This document shows, one piece after another, positions 1 through 8,346 of a DNA stretch of 64,000 nt. Positions within the stretch are counted from its first letter, which is position 1. Every line of letters starts with the position of its first letter. Both the position numbers and the translations under genes were made by a program. Origin of the DNA: Sphingomonadales bacterium UBA2369 (lineage in GTDB: Bacteria; Pseudomonadota; Alphaproteobacteria; Sphingomonadales; Sphingomonadaceae); assembly GCA_002344055.1 (NCBI GenBank), contig DDTH01000006.1, forward strand, positions 1-64,000, given 5' to 3'. The notes under the pieces are model-generated. The model saw nothing but the letters and a program-made list of their open reading frames with translations, had not been told where the DNA came from and did not search any database.

Positions 1-1311
1 AACTTCTTCATGGAGATCGCCAAGCTGCGCGCGGCGCGGGTGCTGTGGCACCGGGTGATGACGAAGCTGGGCGCTCAGGACGAGCGCTCCAAGATGCTGC
101 GCACCCACTGCCAGACGTCCGGCGTGAGCCTGACCGAGCAGGATCCGTACAACAATGTGATGCGCACCACGATCGAGGCGATGGCGGCGATGCTGGGCGG
201 GACGCAAAGCCTGCACACCAACGCGCTCGACGAAGCGATCGCGCTGCCCACCGATTTCTCCGCCCGGATCGCGCGCAACACCCAGATCGTCATCCAGGAA
301 GAGACCGGGATGACCAAGGTCGTCGATCCGCTGGGCGGCTCTTATTATGTCGAGAGCCTCACCAAGGAGCTGGTCGACAAGGCCTGGGCGATCATCGAGC
401 GGGTCGAGAATGAAGGCGGCATGGCCAAGGCTGTCGCCGCCGGCTGGCCCAAGGCGATGATCGAGGAAGCCGCAGCCGCCAGCGCCGCCCGCATCGACCG
501 GGGCGAGCAGGTGATCGTCGGCGTCAACAAATATCGCAAGGCCGAGGAAGACCCGATCGACATCCTCGACGTAGACAATCACGCCGTCCGCGAGGCGCAG
601 ATCCGCCGCATCGAGAAAGTGAAAGCGGAGCGCGACGAACCGGCCTGCGTGGCGGCGCTGGATGCGCTGCGCGAGGGCGCGAAGGGCGACGGCAATCTGC
701 TGGAACTCGCCGTGGAATGCGCCCGCCAGCGTGCGACGCTCGGCGAAATCAGCAAGGCGATGGAGGATGTGTTCGGCCGCTTCGGTACCTTCCCGACGCC
801 TGTGCAGGGCATTTACGGCGGCGCCTACGATGGCGACGTGCGCTGGGACGGGCTGATCGAGGGCGTCGAGAGCATCGCCGCGCGCAAGGGCCGCAAGCCC
901 AAGATGCTGGTCGCCAAGATGGGGCAGGACGGCCACGATCGCGGCGCGAACCTTGTCTCCTCCGCGTTCGGCGATCTGGGTTTCGACGTGGTCGCCGGGC
1001 CGCTCTTCCAGACACCGAAGGAAGCGGCCGAGCTGGCGCTGAAAGAGGATGTCGACGTGGTCGGCGCATCCAGCCTCGCGGCCGGGCACAAGACATTGAT
1101 CCCCGAACTGATCGGTCATTTGCGCGATGCCGGCCGCAGCGACATCAAGGTGATCGCCGGCGGCGTCATCCCCGCGCAAGATTATCAGGCGCTGCGCGAC
1201 GCGGGCGTGCAGGCGATTTTCGGGCCGGGCACGAATCTACTCAATGCAGCCGAGGATGTGCTGCGGTTGCTGGGCCACAACATGCCGCCGGAACGGGAAG
1301 CGGCGGAGTGA
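1..1311 (+). CDS. scpA: Methylmalonyl-CoA mutase large subunit, C-terminal part (cut by window start)
   Basis: Adenosylcobalamin-dependent isomerase converting (R)-methylmalonyl-CoA to succinyl-CoA, the last step of propionyl-CoA breakdown. The frame is open from base 1, so the N-terminus and most of the TIM barrel lie upstream; an ATG at position 10 is internal. What remains is the end of the catalytic barrel (SGVSLTEQDPYNN and TNALDEAIALP, typical of the family) followed by the B12-binding domain. The DGHDRG motif at about 928-945 carries the histidine (codon 934-936) that ligates cobalt from below. The stop overlaps the GTG of the next gene. The propionyl-CoA carboxylase alpha subunit 4 kb downstream supports the pathway. 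Confidence 0.97.
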   Translation, partial: NFFMEIAKLRAARVLWHRVMTKLGAQDERSKMLRTHCQTSGVSLTEQDPYNNVMRTTIEAMAAMLGGTQSLHTNALDEAIALPTDFSARIARNTQIVIQEETGMTKVVDPLGGSYYVESLTKELVDKAWAIIERVENEGGMAKAVAAGWPKAMIEEAAAASAARIDRGEQVIVGVNKYRKAEEDPIDILDVDNHAVREAQIRRIEKVKAERDEPACVAALDALREGAKGDGNLLELAVECARQRATLGEISKAMEDVFGRFGTFPTPVQGIYGGAYDGDVRWDGLIEGVESIAARKGRKPKMLVAKMGQDGHDRGANLVSSAFGDLGFDVVAGPLFQTPKEAAELALKEDVDVVGASSLAAGHKTLIPELIGHLRDAGRSDIKVIAGGVIPAQDYQALRDAGVQAIFGPGTNLLNAAEDVLRLLGHNMPPEREAAE

Positions 1312-1697
1312 AAAGCTGGCTGACCATTGCCTTGGTTCTGGGCGGAGCGGCCATTGCGACGCCGGCCATGGCCTGCTCGCAAGTCAGCCGGATTCAAGCG
1401 CGGGAAATGCAGGTCAGTTGGGACCGCTTCCTTGAGCGGGCGAGAGTGGTGCGGGGAACCTACAGCCAGGTCAGCCCCGCCGACATCAATGGTGAGATAC
1501 CCGAAGAAGAGCTTGGCGAGATACGTGGACGCAATGGCAGGGTCGTCGTCCCGACCATCCGCTACAATGCGAACGTGATCTACTGCCCCAGCATGGCCGA
1601 ATACCCGTTAAACGGGGACCAGGGCCGCTTCTATGTTCGCCGGTCGGCGGACGATCGTTGGGAGCTGGTTCATTTCGAGCCAGCCCGATCGAGATGA
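1308..1697 (+). CDS. Small secreted cysteine-containing protein of unknown function (paralogue A)
   Basis: A 129-residue protein starting at a GTG that overlaps the mutase stop by four bases (GTGA), so probably translationally coupled. Residues 1-22 are a signal peptide ending PAMA, followed directly by Cys-Ser; AMAC is a poor lipobox, so a periplasmic rather than lipid-anchored protein is favoured. The mature part has a second Cys (VIYCPS) and an ending GRFYVRRSADDRWELV. It resembles the protein at 4720-5142 (shared ACS at the mature start, VVxGT-, GRxx(V/I)xRR-D-R), so the two are likely paralogues. No known domain was recognised. Confidence 0.8.
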   Translation: MKSWLTIALVLGGAAIATPAMACSQVSRIQAREMQVSWDRFLERARVVRGTYSQVSPADINGEIPEEELGEIRGRNGRVVVPTIRYNANVIYCPSMAEYPLNGDQGRFYVRRSADDRWELVHFEPARSR

Positions 1698-1746
1698 TTG
1701 GAGGCCTTCCGAAACAGCGGCTCCTGGCAAGCGTGGAGGCCGCGGC

Positions 1747-1968
1747 GTGATCTGGACGCTGGTACGCATCCTGTTTTGGCTGGCCGTCTGGCTCGGCGGG
1801 ATCGCCTTTGCGGGGATGCGCTATTCGGGCTGTTCCGATGAAGGAACGGCTAGGATCGGCTGCGACCGGACGCTCGAGCATGTCGGCTGGGTTGTGGCGA
1901 TCGTGGGGCTGGTGATGCTGGCGCGCACGCTCAGTGCGACTCCGTTTTTCAAGAGGCTGGTGGGATGA
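1747..1968 (+). CDS. Small two-helix membrane protein
   Basis: A 73-residue protein. GTG 1747 is preferred because the first hydrophobic segment (WTLVRILFWLAVWLGGIAFAG) begins directly after it; extension to 1633 would run into the preceding gene. Two predicted transmembrane helices flank a short loop with two cysteines (SGC and IGC). The stop overlaps the ATG of the next gene (ATGA). A protein of similar size and plan lies at 5150-5374, also directly after a small secreted protein. Function unknown. Confidence 0.6.
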   Translation: MIWTLVRILFWLAVWLGGIAFAGMRYSGCSDEGTARIGCDRTLEHVGWVVAIVGLVMLARTLSATPFFKRLVG

Positions 1969-2423
1969 ACGGCGCGACCGGCTCGTCCTTCCTGTGGCTC
2001 GCGCTGCTGATGGTGGTGGCGGGGATCGGCATTCCGCTGATGGCGACGTTGAACTCCGGCCTCGGCCAGAGCCTGCAGAGCCCGGTGGCGGCGACGGCGA
2101 TCCTGTTTGCGGGCGGGCTGGTGTTGGCGCTCGCCATCCTCGCCTTCACCGGCATGCCGGCGGGCGAGCGTTTCGCCGCGGTGCCGCCGGGTTTCTATTT
2201 CGGCGCTGTGTTCGTGGTGTTCTACATATTGGCGATCACCTTCGCGGCGCCGCGCATCGGCCTTGGCAATGCGATCTTCTTCGTCTTGTTCGGGCAGATC
2301 GTCGCGGCCGCGGCGATCGATCATTTCGGCCTGTGGGGCGCGATCCAGTCGAGCATCACGTGGAAGCGGATGGCGGGGATCGGGCTGATGCTGGTGGGCG
2401 TCTATCTGGCGAGGAAAGTATGA
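1965..2423 (+). CDS. DMT-superfamily small membrane protein (YdcZ/DUF606-like)
   Basis: A 152-residue, very hydrophobic protein with about five transmembrane helices, short for a transporter. The pattern of glycine-rich helices, an early NSGLGQ segment and an ending WKRMAGIGLMLVGVYLARK resembles the DUF606/YdcZ branch of drug/metabolite transporters, which are half-length (one repeat) and may act as dimers. It starts at an ATG overlapping the previous stop, and its own stop overlaps the bioB ATG, so it sits inside a continuous operon. Substrate unknown. Confidence 0.75.
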   Translation: MNGATGSSFLWLALLMVVAGIGIPLMATLNSGLGQSLQSPVAATAILFAGGLVLALAILAFTGMPAGERFAAVPPGFYFGAVFVVFYILAITFAAPRIGLGNAIFFVLFGQIVAAAAIDHFGLWGAIQSSITWKRMAGIGLMLVGVYLARKV

Positions 2424-3424
2424 CTTTGTTGCAGACGATCGAACGTGAACCCGAAGTCGGCGAGCGCGTGGGCTGGACGCGGGCGGCGATCGCCGAATTG
2501 TTCGACCGGCCGTTGCTCGATCTGCTGTTCGAGGCGCAGCAGGTGCACCGCGAACATCACCCGGCCAATCAGGTGCAGTTGTCCACCCTGCTCAGCATCA
2601 AGACCGGCGGCTGCCCGGAGGATTGCGGCTACTGTTCGCAGTCGGTGAAGGCCGATAGCGGGCTCAAGGCCACCAAGCTGATGGACGTGCAGGCGGTGCT
2701 GCAATCGGCCGCGCAGGCGAAGGATCATGGCTCCACCCGCTTCTGCATGGGCGCGGCCTGGCGGAACCCGAAGGACAAGGACATTCCGGCGCTCGCGGCG
2801 ATGGTGAAGGGCGTGCGGGAGATGGGGCTGGAGACCTGCATGACGCTCGGTATGCTGACGCCCAGCCAGGCCGAGGCGCTCGCCGAAGCGGGACTCGATT
2901 ATTACAATCATAACATCGACACCGCGCCGGAGAATTACGGCAATGTCATCTCGACGCGGACGTTCGAGGACCGGCTGGACACGCTGGACAATGTCCGTGC
3001 CGCCGGGATCAACGTCTGCTCGGGCGGGATCGTCGGCATGGGCGAGACGCGCGAGACGCGGGTCGGCTTCATCCATGCGCTCGCGTCGATGCCCGAGCCG
3101 CCGGAAAGCGTGCCGATCAACGCGCTCGTTCCGGTGAAGGGCACGGTGCTGGGCGACATGCTTGCCGACACCCCGCTCGCCAGGATCGACGATATCGAGT
3201 TCGTCCGCACGGTCGCGGCGGCGCGGATCACCATGCCGCGATCGATGGTGCGGCTGTCGGCGGGGCGCGAGAGCATGAGCGAAAGCACGCAGGCTTTGTG
3301 CTTCATGGCCGGGGCCAATTCGATCTTCACCGGCGACAAATTGCTGACCGCGCCCAATGCCGGCGATGATCGCGACGGGGCGATGCTGGCGAAATTGGGG
3401 CTGACTCCGATGGAGATGGCGTGA
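2420..3424 (+). CDS. bioB: Biotin synthase
   Basis: Radical-SAM enzyme inserting sulfur into dethiobiotin to give biotin. The 334-residue product has the CxxxCxxC cluster motif as CPEDCGYC at residues 65-72, binding the 4Fe-4S cluster that cleaves SAM, and the family blocks YYNHNIDT, CSGGIVGMGE, PVKGTVLG and SAGRESMS. ATG 2420 overlaps the upstream stop (ATGA). Other biotin genes are absent nearby. Its position between methylmalonyl-CoA mutase and the biotin-bearing propionyl-CoA carboxylase subunit suggests cofactor supply is tied to this pathway (inference). Confidence 0.98.
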   Translation: MTLLQTIEREPEVGERVGWTRAAIAELFDRPLLDLLFEAQQVHREHHPANQVQLSTLLSIKTGGCPEDCGYCSQSVKADSGLKATKLMDVQAVLQSAAQAKDHGSTRFCMGAAWRNPKDKDIPALAAMVKGVREMGLETCMTLGMLTPSQAEALAEAGLDYYNHNIDTAPENYGNVISTRTFEDRLDTLDNVRAAGINVCSGGIVGMGETRETRVGFIHALASMPEPPESVPINALVPVKGTVLGDMLADTPLARIDDIEFVRTVAAARITMPRSMVRLSAGRESMSESTQALCFMAGANSIFTGDKLLTAPNAGDDRDGAMLAKLGLTPMEMA

Positions 3425-4260
3425 TGCTGGGCCTCCTGCTCGCCGCCTTGCTGTCCGCCGCTCAACCGCAGCCGCCGCATGCCGACCCGATGCCGCCATC
3501 GCCGCCCCAGCCGATTGTGATCGGCGAGACCTGGCGGCTGCAATCGCAGGCGCTCGGCGCGGAGCGGGTGATCAACGTGTGGACGCCGCCTTCCTATGGG
3601 CAAGGCGATAAGCGTTATCCGGTCGTCTATCTGATCGACGGCGGGCTGGCGCAGGACTTTTACCACATCACCGGTCTCGCGCAGCTGGGCGCGATCAGCT
3701 GGCAGACACAGGAGATGATCGTCGTCGGCGTCGAAACGGTCGACCGGCGGCGCGAACTGGCTTTCCCGGTGCAGCGCGACGCGGCGCTCCGCACGCAATA
3801 TCCGACGGCGGGGGAATCGGCGGCGTTCCGGCGCCATCTGGTGGAGGAAGTGAAGCCGTTCGTGGAGGCGCGCTACCGCGTCTCGGGCGAGGATGCGCTG
3901 CTGGGGGAATCGCTCGCCGGACTGTTCGTGGTCGAGACCCTGCTACGCGAACCAGCCGCCTTCGACACCTATATCGCGATGGACCCGAGCATGTGGTGGG
4001 ACGCAGGCCGGCTGGCCGAGGAAGCGTCCGGACTGCTCGCCCGCCTGCCCGCGGGGCCGCGCCGCCTGTGGCTGAGCGTCGGCAGCGAAACGCTGGCGCT
4101 GCCCGGTTTCGCCGACCGGCTCGCCGCCATCCTCCAGGCCGCGCCGGCGGACCGGCTTGCCGTTCGATACGAGCCGCGCCCCAATTTGACCCACGCGACC
4201 ATCTATCACCCGACCACGTGGGAGGCTCTGACCGCTTTCTATCCGCGACCCGACGAATGA
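3424..4260 (+). CDS. Secreted alpha/beta-hydrolase, esterase D/Fes-like family
   Basis: A protein of about 278 residues with a hydrophobic, signal-like N-terminus then a Pro-rich stretch. The fold is that of the putative esterase family (Pfam PF00756; relatives include enterochelin esterases and IroE). The nucleophile elbow GESLAG is at about residues 162-167, preceded by the family-typical RYPVVYLIDGG. The acid and histidine cannot be assigned surely; NLTHATIYHPT near the end is a likely site for the catalytic His. GTG 3421 directly precedes ATG 3424; both overlap the bioB stop and a GGAG lies at 3412-3415. Substrate unknown. Confidence 0.85.
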   Translation: MLGLLLAALLSAAQPQPPHADPMPPSPPQPIVIGETWRLQSQALGAERVINVWTPPSYGQGDKRYPVVYLIDGGLAQDFYHITGLAQLGAISWQTQEMIVVGVETVDRRRELAFPVQRDAALRTQYPTAGESAAFRRHLVEEVKPFVEARYRVSGEDALLGESLAGLFVVETLLREPAAFDTYIAMDPSMWWDAGRLAEEASGLLARLPAGPRRLWLSVGSETLALPGFADRLAAILQAAPADRLAVRYEPRPNLTHATIYHPTTWEALTAFYPRPDE

Positions 4261-4269
4261 ACCCCCACC

Positions 4270-4354
4270 GTCACCCCGGACTTGATCCGGGGTCCGCCTT
4301 CTCTACGAACGTTGGCAACGAAGAAGGTGGATGCCGGATCAAGTCCGGCATGAC
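4270..4354 (+). repeat. Palindromic intergenic repeat, family 1, copy 1
   Basis: An 85-base element made of two imperfect palindromes facing each other: GTCACCCCGGACTTGATCC... at the left and ...GGATCAAGTCCGGCATGAC at the right, around a short variable centre. A second copy in inverted orientation is at 11232-11313. Such elements resemble REP/BIME repeats and can fold as a long hairpin. Here it separates the esterase from the LprI-like gene and may act as an mRNA boundary. Confidence 0.85.
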
Positions 4355-4369
4355 GAGGGAGAGTAAGTC

Positions 4370-4723
4370 ATGCTGCTGATGTTCGCCGCCCTCCTCGCCC
4401 AGCCGGCCGATTGCAGCAATGCGATGCAGCAGCAGGAAATGAACCGCTGCATCGCCGAGGCGGCGCGGGCGGCGGAGGCGGACATGAACCGCGCCGCAGC
4501 GCAGGTGATGCGCGCATTCGTGGCCGATCAGGGCGGCGAGAATGGCGAGGCGGCGCGGCGGCTGCGCGACGCCCAGCGCACCTGGCTCGCCTATCGCGAG
4601 GCGCAATGCGCGCTGGCCGGGGTTGAGGCGCTCGGCGGCTCGCTGGAGCCCTATCTGGTCGGCGATTGTTTGAAGACCATGACCGAGCAACGGACGGTCG
4701 AACTGATGATGATGGTCCGGTGA
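4370..4723 (+). CDS. LprI/DUF1311-family small protein
   Basis: A 117-residue protein with a hydrophobic N-terminus that may be a short signal sequence. Conserved features of the LprI N-terminal domain (DUF1311) are visible: CSNAMQQQEMNRC near the N-terminus, RDAQRTWLAYREAQC in the middle, and a late Cys (GDCLKTMTEQRTVEL), giving four cysteines likely forming two disulfides. Related proteins include a mycobacterial lysozyme inhibitor; inhibition here is not shown. ATG 4370 follows the repeat element with GGGAGAG upstream (4357-4363). Its stop overlaps the next GTG. Confidence 0.85.
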   Translation: MLLMFAALLAQPADCSNAMQQQEMNRCIAEAARAAEADMNRAAAQVMRAFVADQGGENGEAARRLRDAQRTWLAYREAQCALAGVEALGGSLEPYLVGDCLKTMTEQRTVELMMMVR

Positions 4724-5142
4724 AGGGTGCACGCGCCGCCGCTGCGATCCTGTTGCTCGCGGCTTCCGCCGCGCCCGCCGCCGCCTGTTCGTTCAGCTGG
4801 CGCGAAGGCCACAGCCCGGCGGACGTCAGGATGCGCACCGATGTGCGCGTGGTTACCGGCACGTTCCGCAATGTCAGAGCGCGGGGCTATGCGGACGAGG
4901 GCGGTAGGTTCGAACAGGGCGTGATCGAGGGCGAGGTCATCGACCGGGCCGGGCGCATCTGGCCGACCTCGCACCCTTATGATTCCTTCTCCGCCGACTG
5001 CGGCGCGATCCGGACCCCGACCCATGCAGGCACGGGCCGTTACTGGATTTCCCGGCGGCGGACAGACAATCGCTATCAGATGATGTTGTGGAACGGGCGC
5101 TATCTGCCGCGCAACGACAGCCAAACCCGGCCGCCTGAGTAG
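4720..5142 (+). CDS. Small secreted cysteine-containing protein of unknown function (paralogue B)
   Basis: A 140-residue protein from GTG 4720, which overlaps the preceding stop (GTGA). Residues 1-22 form an Ala/Leu-rich signal peptide ending in AAA before Cys-Ser-Phe. The mature part contains VVTGTF, a Gly-Glu-Val segment, one further Cys (SADCGA) and GRYWISRRRTDNRYQMM, matching the plan of the protein at 1308-1697. Like that one, it is followed by a short two-helix membrane protein. Function unknown. Confidence 0.8.
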   Translation: MKGARAAAAILLLAASAAPAAACSFSWREGHSPADVRMRTDVRVVTGTFRNVRARGYADEGGRFEQGVIEGEVIDRAGRIWPTSHPYDSFSADCGAIRTPTHAGTGRYWISRRRTDNRYQMMLWNGRYLPRNDSQTRPPE

Positions 5143-5149
5143 CGCGCGC

Positions 5150-5374
5150 GTGAGGTATCTCGCTCTCGCAGGAGTGACCTTCGCCTACTGGATGATCGTC
5201 GGCTTCGTCTGGTTCTTCACGAAGCTGAGTTGCGGAATGGGTCCGGATACACCGGAAGCCTGCATCCCGCAGGCCGACTCGGCGGCAACGATGGTCGTCG
5301 GCTTCGCCTTGATGATCTACGGACTTGCGCTAGGCATCTTTCTGCATCGTCATCCTCCTTTTGGAGACAGTTGA
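5150..5374 (+). CDS. Small two-helix membrane protein
   Basis: A 74-residue protein starting at GTG 5150, seven bases after the previous stop. Two hydrophobic helices (about residues 3-24 and 46-66) flank a loop with two cysteines (LSCGMG and EACIPQ). Its stop directly abuts the GTG start of the carboxylase gene. Size, topology and position after a small secreted protein mirror the gene at 1747-1968. No convincing ribosome binding site is visible, so coupling to the upstream gene is likely. Function unknown. Confidence 0.6.
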   Translation: MRYLALAGVTFAYWMIVGFVWFFTKLSCGMGPDTPEACIPQADSAATMVVGFALMIYGLALGIFLHRHPPFGDS

Positions 5375-7384
5375 GTGTTCTCGAAAATCCTGATCGCCAA
5401 TCGCGGCGAAATTGCCTGCCGGGTGATCCGCACGGCCAAGCGCATGGGGGTCGCGACAGTCGCGGTCTATTCGGACGCGGATGCGCGGGCGCCGCATGTG
5501 CTGATGGCGGACGAAGCGGTGCGGCTGGGGCCGGCGCCGGCGGCGGAATCCTATCTGAAGGCGGAACTGATCCTGCTCGCGGCGGAGCAGACCGGGGCGG
5601 AGGCGATCCATCCGGGCTACGGTTTCCTCAGCGAGCGCGAGAGTTTCGCCAAGGCTTGCGCCGAAGCGGGCATCGCCTTTATCGGCCCGCCGCCGAACGC
5701 GATCGCGGCGATGGGCGACAAGATCGAATCCAAGAAGCTGGCGCAGGCGGCGGGCGTGAATGTCGTCCCCGGCTATCTCGGCGAGATCGCGGATACGGAC
5801 GAGGCGGTGAGGATCGCGTCCGACATCGGCTATCCGGTGATGATGAAGGCCTCGGCCGGCGGCGGCGGCAAGGGGATGCGGCTTGCTTATAGCGAGCAGG
5901 ATGTGCGCGAGGGCTTCGAGGCGACCAAGCGCGAGGGGCTTTCCAGCTTCGGCGACGACCGGGTGTTCATCGAGAAGTTCATCGAGAGTCCGCGCCACAT
6001 CGAAATCCAGGTGCTGGGCGACCAGCACGGCAACATCCTCTATCTGGGCGAGCGCGAATGCAGTGTGCAGCGACGGCACCAGAAGGTGGTGGAGGAAGCC
6101 CCCTCCCCCTTCGTCACGCCGCAGATGCGCAAGGCGATGGGCGAACAGGCGGTCGCGCTGGCGCGGGCGGTGGGCTATTATTCGGCCGGCACCGTGGAGC
6201 TGATCGTCTCCGGCGCGGATACGACCGGCGAGAGCTTCTACTTCCTCGAAATGAACACGCGGCTGCAGGTCGAGCATCCGGTGACCGAGGAGATTACCGG
6301 GCTGGACCTGGTCGAGCAGATGATCCGCGTCGCCGCAGGCGAGAGACTGGCGCTAACGCAGGAGCAGGTGACGCTCAGCGGCTGGTCGATCGAGAACCGG
6401 GTGTATGCCGAAGATCCGTATCGCGGGTTTTTGCCGAGCACCGGGCGGCTGGTGCGGTACCGGCCTCCGGCCGCAAAGCGCGAGGGCGAAGCGATCACCC
6501 GCGTCGATGACGGCGTCGTCGAGGGCGGCGAGGTTTCGATGTTCTACGATCCGATGATCGCCAAGCTGATCACCTGGGCGCCGACGCGCGAGCAGGCGAT
6601 CGACGCGCAGATCGCGGCGCTGGACGAGTTCGTGCTCGACGGCATCGGCCACAATGTCGATTTCCTGTCGGCGCTGATGCAGCATCCGCGCTTCCGGTCC
6701 GGCAACATCACCACCGGCTTCATCGCCGAGGAATATCCGGAAGGCTTTGCCGGCGCGCCGGCGGACGGAATTCTGCTGGACGATCTGGCGGTGATCGCCG
6801 CGCTGGCGGCGCAGGAAACGGACTCGATCGCCGCGACGGTGAGCGACCAATTGGGGAGCGCGGTGTCGCCGCCGGAGGAGCGGGTCGTGCGGATCGCCGG
6901 GCAGGACCGGCACGTCCAGTTCGACGGGTTTGAAGGCGGGCTGATCGCCTATGTCGATCATGGCGAGGGGCGCGAAGTGATCGGGCGGTGGCGCCCCGGC
7001 CAGTTGCGCCTAAAATGCCGGATCGACGATCGCGAGCGGATCGTGCAGATCAAACGCAGCGGACGCGACTGGAAGCTGACCACGCGCGGCGCCAGCCACA
7101 AGGTGCAGGTCTATCCCGCCCATGTCGCCGAACTGACCCGGCACATTATCGAGAAGGTGCCGCCGGATCTTTCGAAATTCCTGATCGCGCCGATGCCTGG
7201 GCTGCTCACCACCCTGCATGTCGCGGAAGGCGATGCCGTCGAGGCCGGCCAGCCGCTGGCGGTCGTCGAGGCGATGAAGATGGAGAATATCCTGCGCGCC
7301 GAGAAGAGCGGGACGGTCGCCAAGGTCGCGGCGCAGCCGGGCGACAGCCTGGCCGTGGACGCGGTGATCCTGGAATTCTCCTGA
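5375..7384 (+). CDS. pccA: Propionyl-CoA carboxylase alpha subunit (biotin carboxylase plus biotin carrier)
   Basis: The 669-residue subunit carboxylates its own biotin using ATP and bicarbonate; the beta subunit (outside the window) transfers CO2 to propionyl-CoA. Domains in order: biotin carboxylase N-terminal (ILIANRGEIACRVIRT), ATP-grasp with AGGGGKGM at 161-168 and EMNTRLQVEHPVTEE, C-terminal biotin carboxylase, a linking domain, and the carrier domain whose AMKM motif holds the biotinylated lysine at residue 635. GTG 5375 follows a GGAG at 5362-5365. Pairing with methylmalonyl-CoA mutase in the same operon favours propionyl-CoA over other acyl-CoA carboxylases (inference). Confidence 0.95.
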   Translation: MFSKILIANRGEIACRVIRTAKRMGVATVAVYSDADARAPHVLMADEAVRLGPAPAAESYLKAELILLAAEQTGAEAIHPGYGFLSERESFAKACAEAGIAFIGPPPNAIAAMGDKIESKKLAQAAGVNVVPGYLGEIADTDEAVRIASDIGYPVMMKASAGGGGKGMRLAYSEQDVREGFEATKREGLSSFGDDRVFIEKFIESPRHIEIQVLGDQHGNILYLGERECSVQRRHQKVVEEAPSPFVTPQMRKAMGEQAVALARAVGYYSAGTVELIVSGADTTGESFYFLEMNTRLQVEHPVTEEITGLDLVEQMIRVAAGERLALTQEQVTLSGWSIENRVYAEDPYRGFLPSTGRLVRYRPPAAKREGEAITRVDDGVVEGGEVSMFYDPMIAKLITWAPTREQAIDAQIAALDEFVLDGIGHNVDFLSALMQHPRFRSGNITTGFIAEEYPEGFAGAPADGILLDDLAVIAALAAQETDSIAATVSDQLGSAVSPPEERVVRIAGQDRHVQFDGFEGGLIAYVDHGEGREVIGRWRPGQLRLKCRIDDRERIVQIKRSGRDWKLTTRGASHKVQVYPAHVAELTRHIIEKVPPDLSKFLIAPMPGLLTTLHVAEGDAVEAGQPLAVVEAMKMENILRAEKSGTVAKVAAQPGDSLAVDAVILEFS

Positions 7385-7498
7385 GGCTGGACCGCAACGG
7401 CCGCGAGAAAATCGTTTGAGCGCCGGAACTTCCGCGCCCGGCGCGGCTTTCAGCCGTCACGCATGCGCCGCTCGCCCGGCGCCCTCGAAAGGGCATTT

Positions 7499-8302
7499 AT
7501 GATCCGCTCCATCACGCTCGGCCTCGCCACCGCTGCCATTTTCGCCGCCACGCCCGCCGCCGCGCAGGAGCAGCAGGAAGAGGAACCGCGGCTGATCATC
7601 AGCTTCGGCGGCGGCGTGCAATTCACCCCCGCCTTTCCCGGATCGGACGAACTGAAGCTGCAGCCGCTCTTCACAGGCGGCGCGCGGCGCGAAGGCGAGC
7701 CGATTCCCGGCCGGGCGCCCGACGACGGCTTCGGCTTCAGCCTGACCGGGCGCGGCGGGCCGGTCGAGATCGGGCCGATGATCGCCTTCCAATCCAAGCG
7801 CGACGAGGATGATGTCGGCGCCCTGGTCGGCGATGTGGATTTCGCCTTCGAGCCGGGCGCGTTCGTCAACGTCAACGTCTCCGATTCCTTCCGTCTCAGG
7901 GCCGAAGCGCGGCGCGGCTTCGACGGGCATGAGGGCTGGCTGGGCGATTTCGGCGCGGACTTCTTCCTGCGGCCCGGCGACAACACCGTGGTCAGCATCG
8001 GCCCGCGCGTCCGGCTGGCGGACGATGAATATATGCAGACCTATTTCGGCATCACGCCCGCGCAGGCCGCAACCTCCGGCCTGGCCGCCTACACGCCGGA
8101 CGGCGGTGTCAGGGCAGTGGGCGCGGTGATCGGCATCACGCACGAATTCACCCGCAATTTCGGCATTTACGGCTACGCCCAATATGACCGGTTGATCGGC
8201 GACGCGGCGGATTCGCCGATCGTTCAGCAATTCGGATCTGAGGATCAGTTCAGCGCGGGCCTGGCGCTGTTCTTCAATTTCCGGATGCGCAATCCCTTCT
8301 GA
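7499..8302 (+). CDS. MipA/OmpV-family outer membrane protein
   Basis: A 267-residue protein with a signal peptide (residues 1-20, ending PAAAQ) and alternating amphipathic strands ending in FNFRMRNPF; the terminal Phe is the usual signal for outer-membrane insertion by BAM. Family hallmarks of MipA/OmpV include the early GGGVQFTPAFPGSD segment and the glycine-rich barrel. ATG 7499 is chosen because it starts the signal peptide; an upstream in-frame start at 7463 adds unlikely residues. The 115 bases between pccA and this gene suggest its own promoter. Role probably envelope structure or small-molecule passage. Confidence 0.85.
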   Translation: MIRSITLGLATAAIFAATPAAAQEQQEEEPRLIISFGGGVQFTPAFPGSDELKLQPLFTGGARREGEPIPGRAPDDGFGFSLTGRGGPVEIGPMIAFQSKRDEDDVGALVGDVDFAFEPGAFVNVNVSDSFRLRAEARRGFDGHEGWLGDFGADFFLRPGDNTVVSIGPRVRLADDEYMQTYFGITPAQAATSGLAAYTPDGGVRAVGAVIGITHEFTRNFGIYGYAQYDRLIGDAADSPIVQQFGSEDQFSAGLALFFNFRMRNPF

Positions 8303-8346
8303 CCCTTCGCCGTTGCACTCCCGGCGATGAATGGTGACAAGGGCGG

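Noticed and set aside
717..1307. Upstream extension of the small secreted protein into the mutase gene
   Set aside because: The extension is a shadow frame of the mutase; a signal peptide starts exactly at GTG 1308.
2402..3499. Minus-strand open frame opposite bioB
   Set aside because: Arg/His-rich shadow; bioB is certain.
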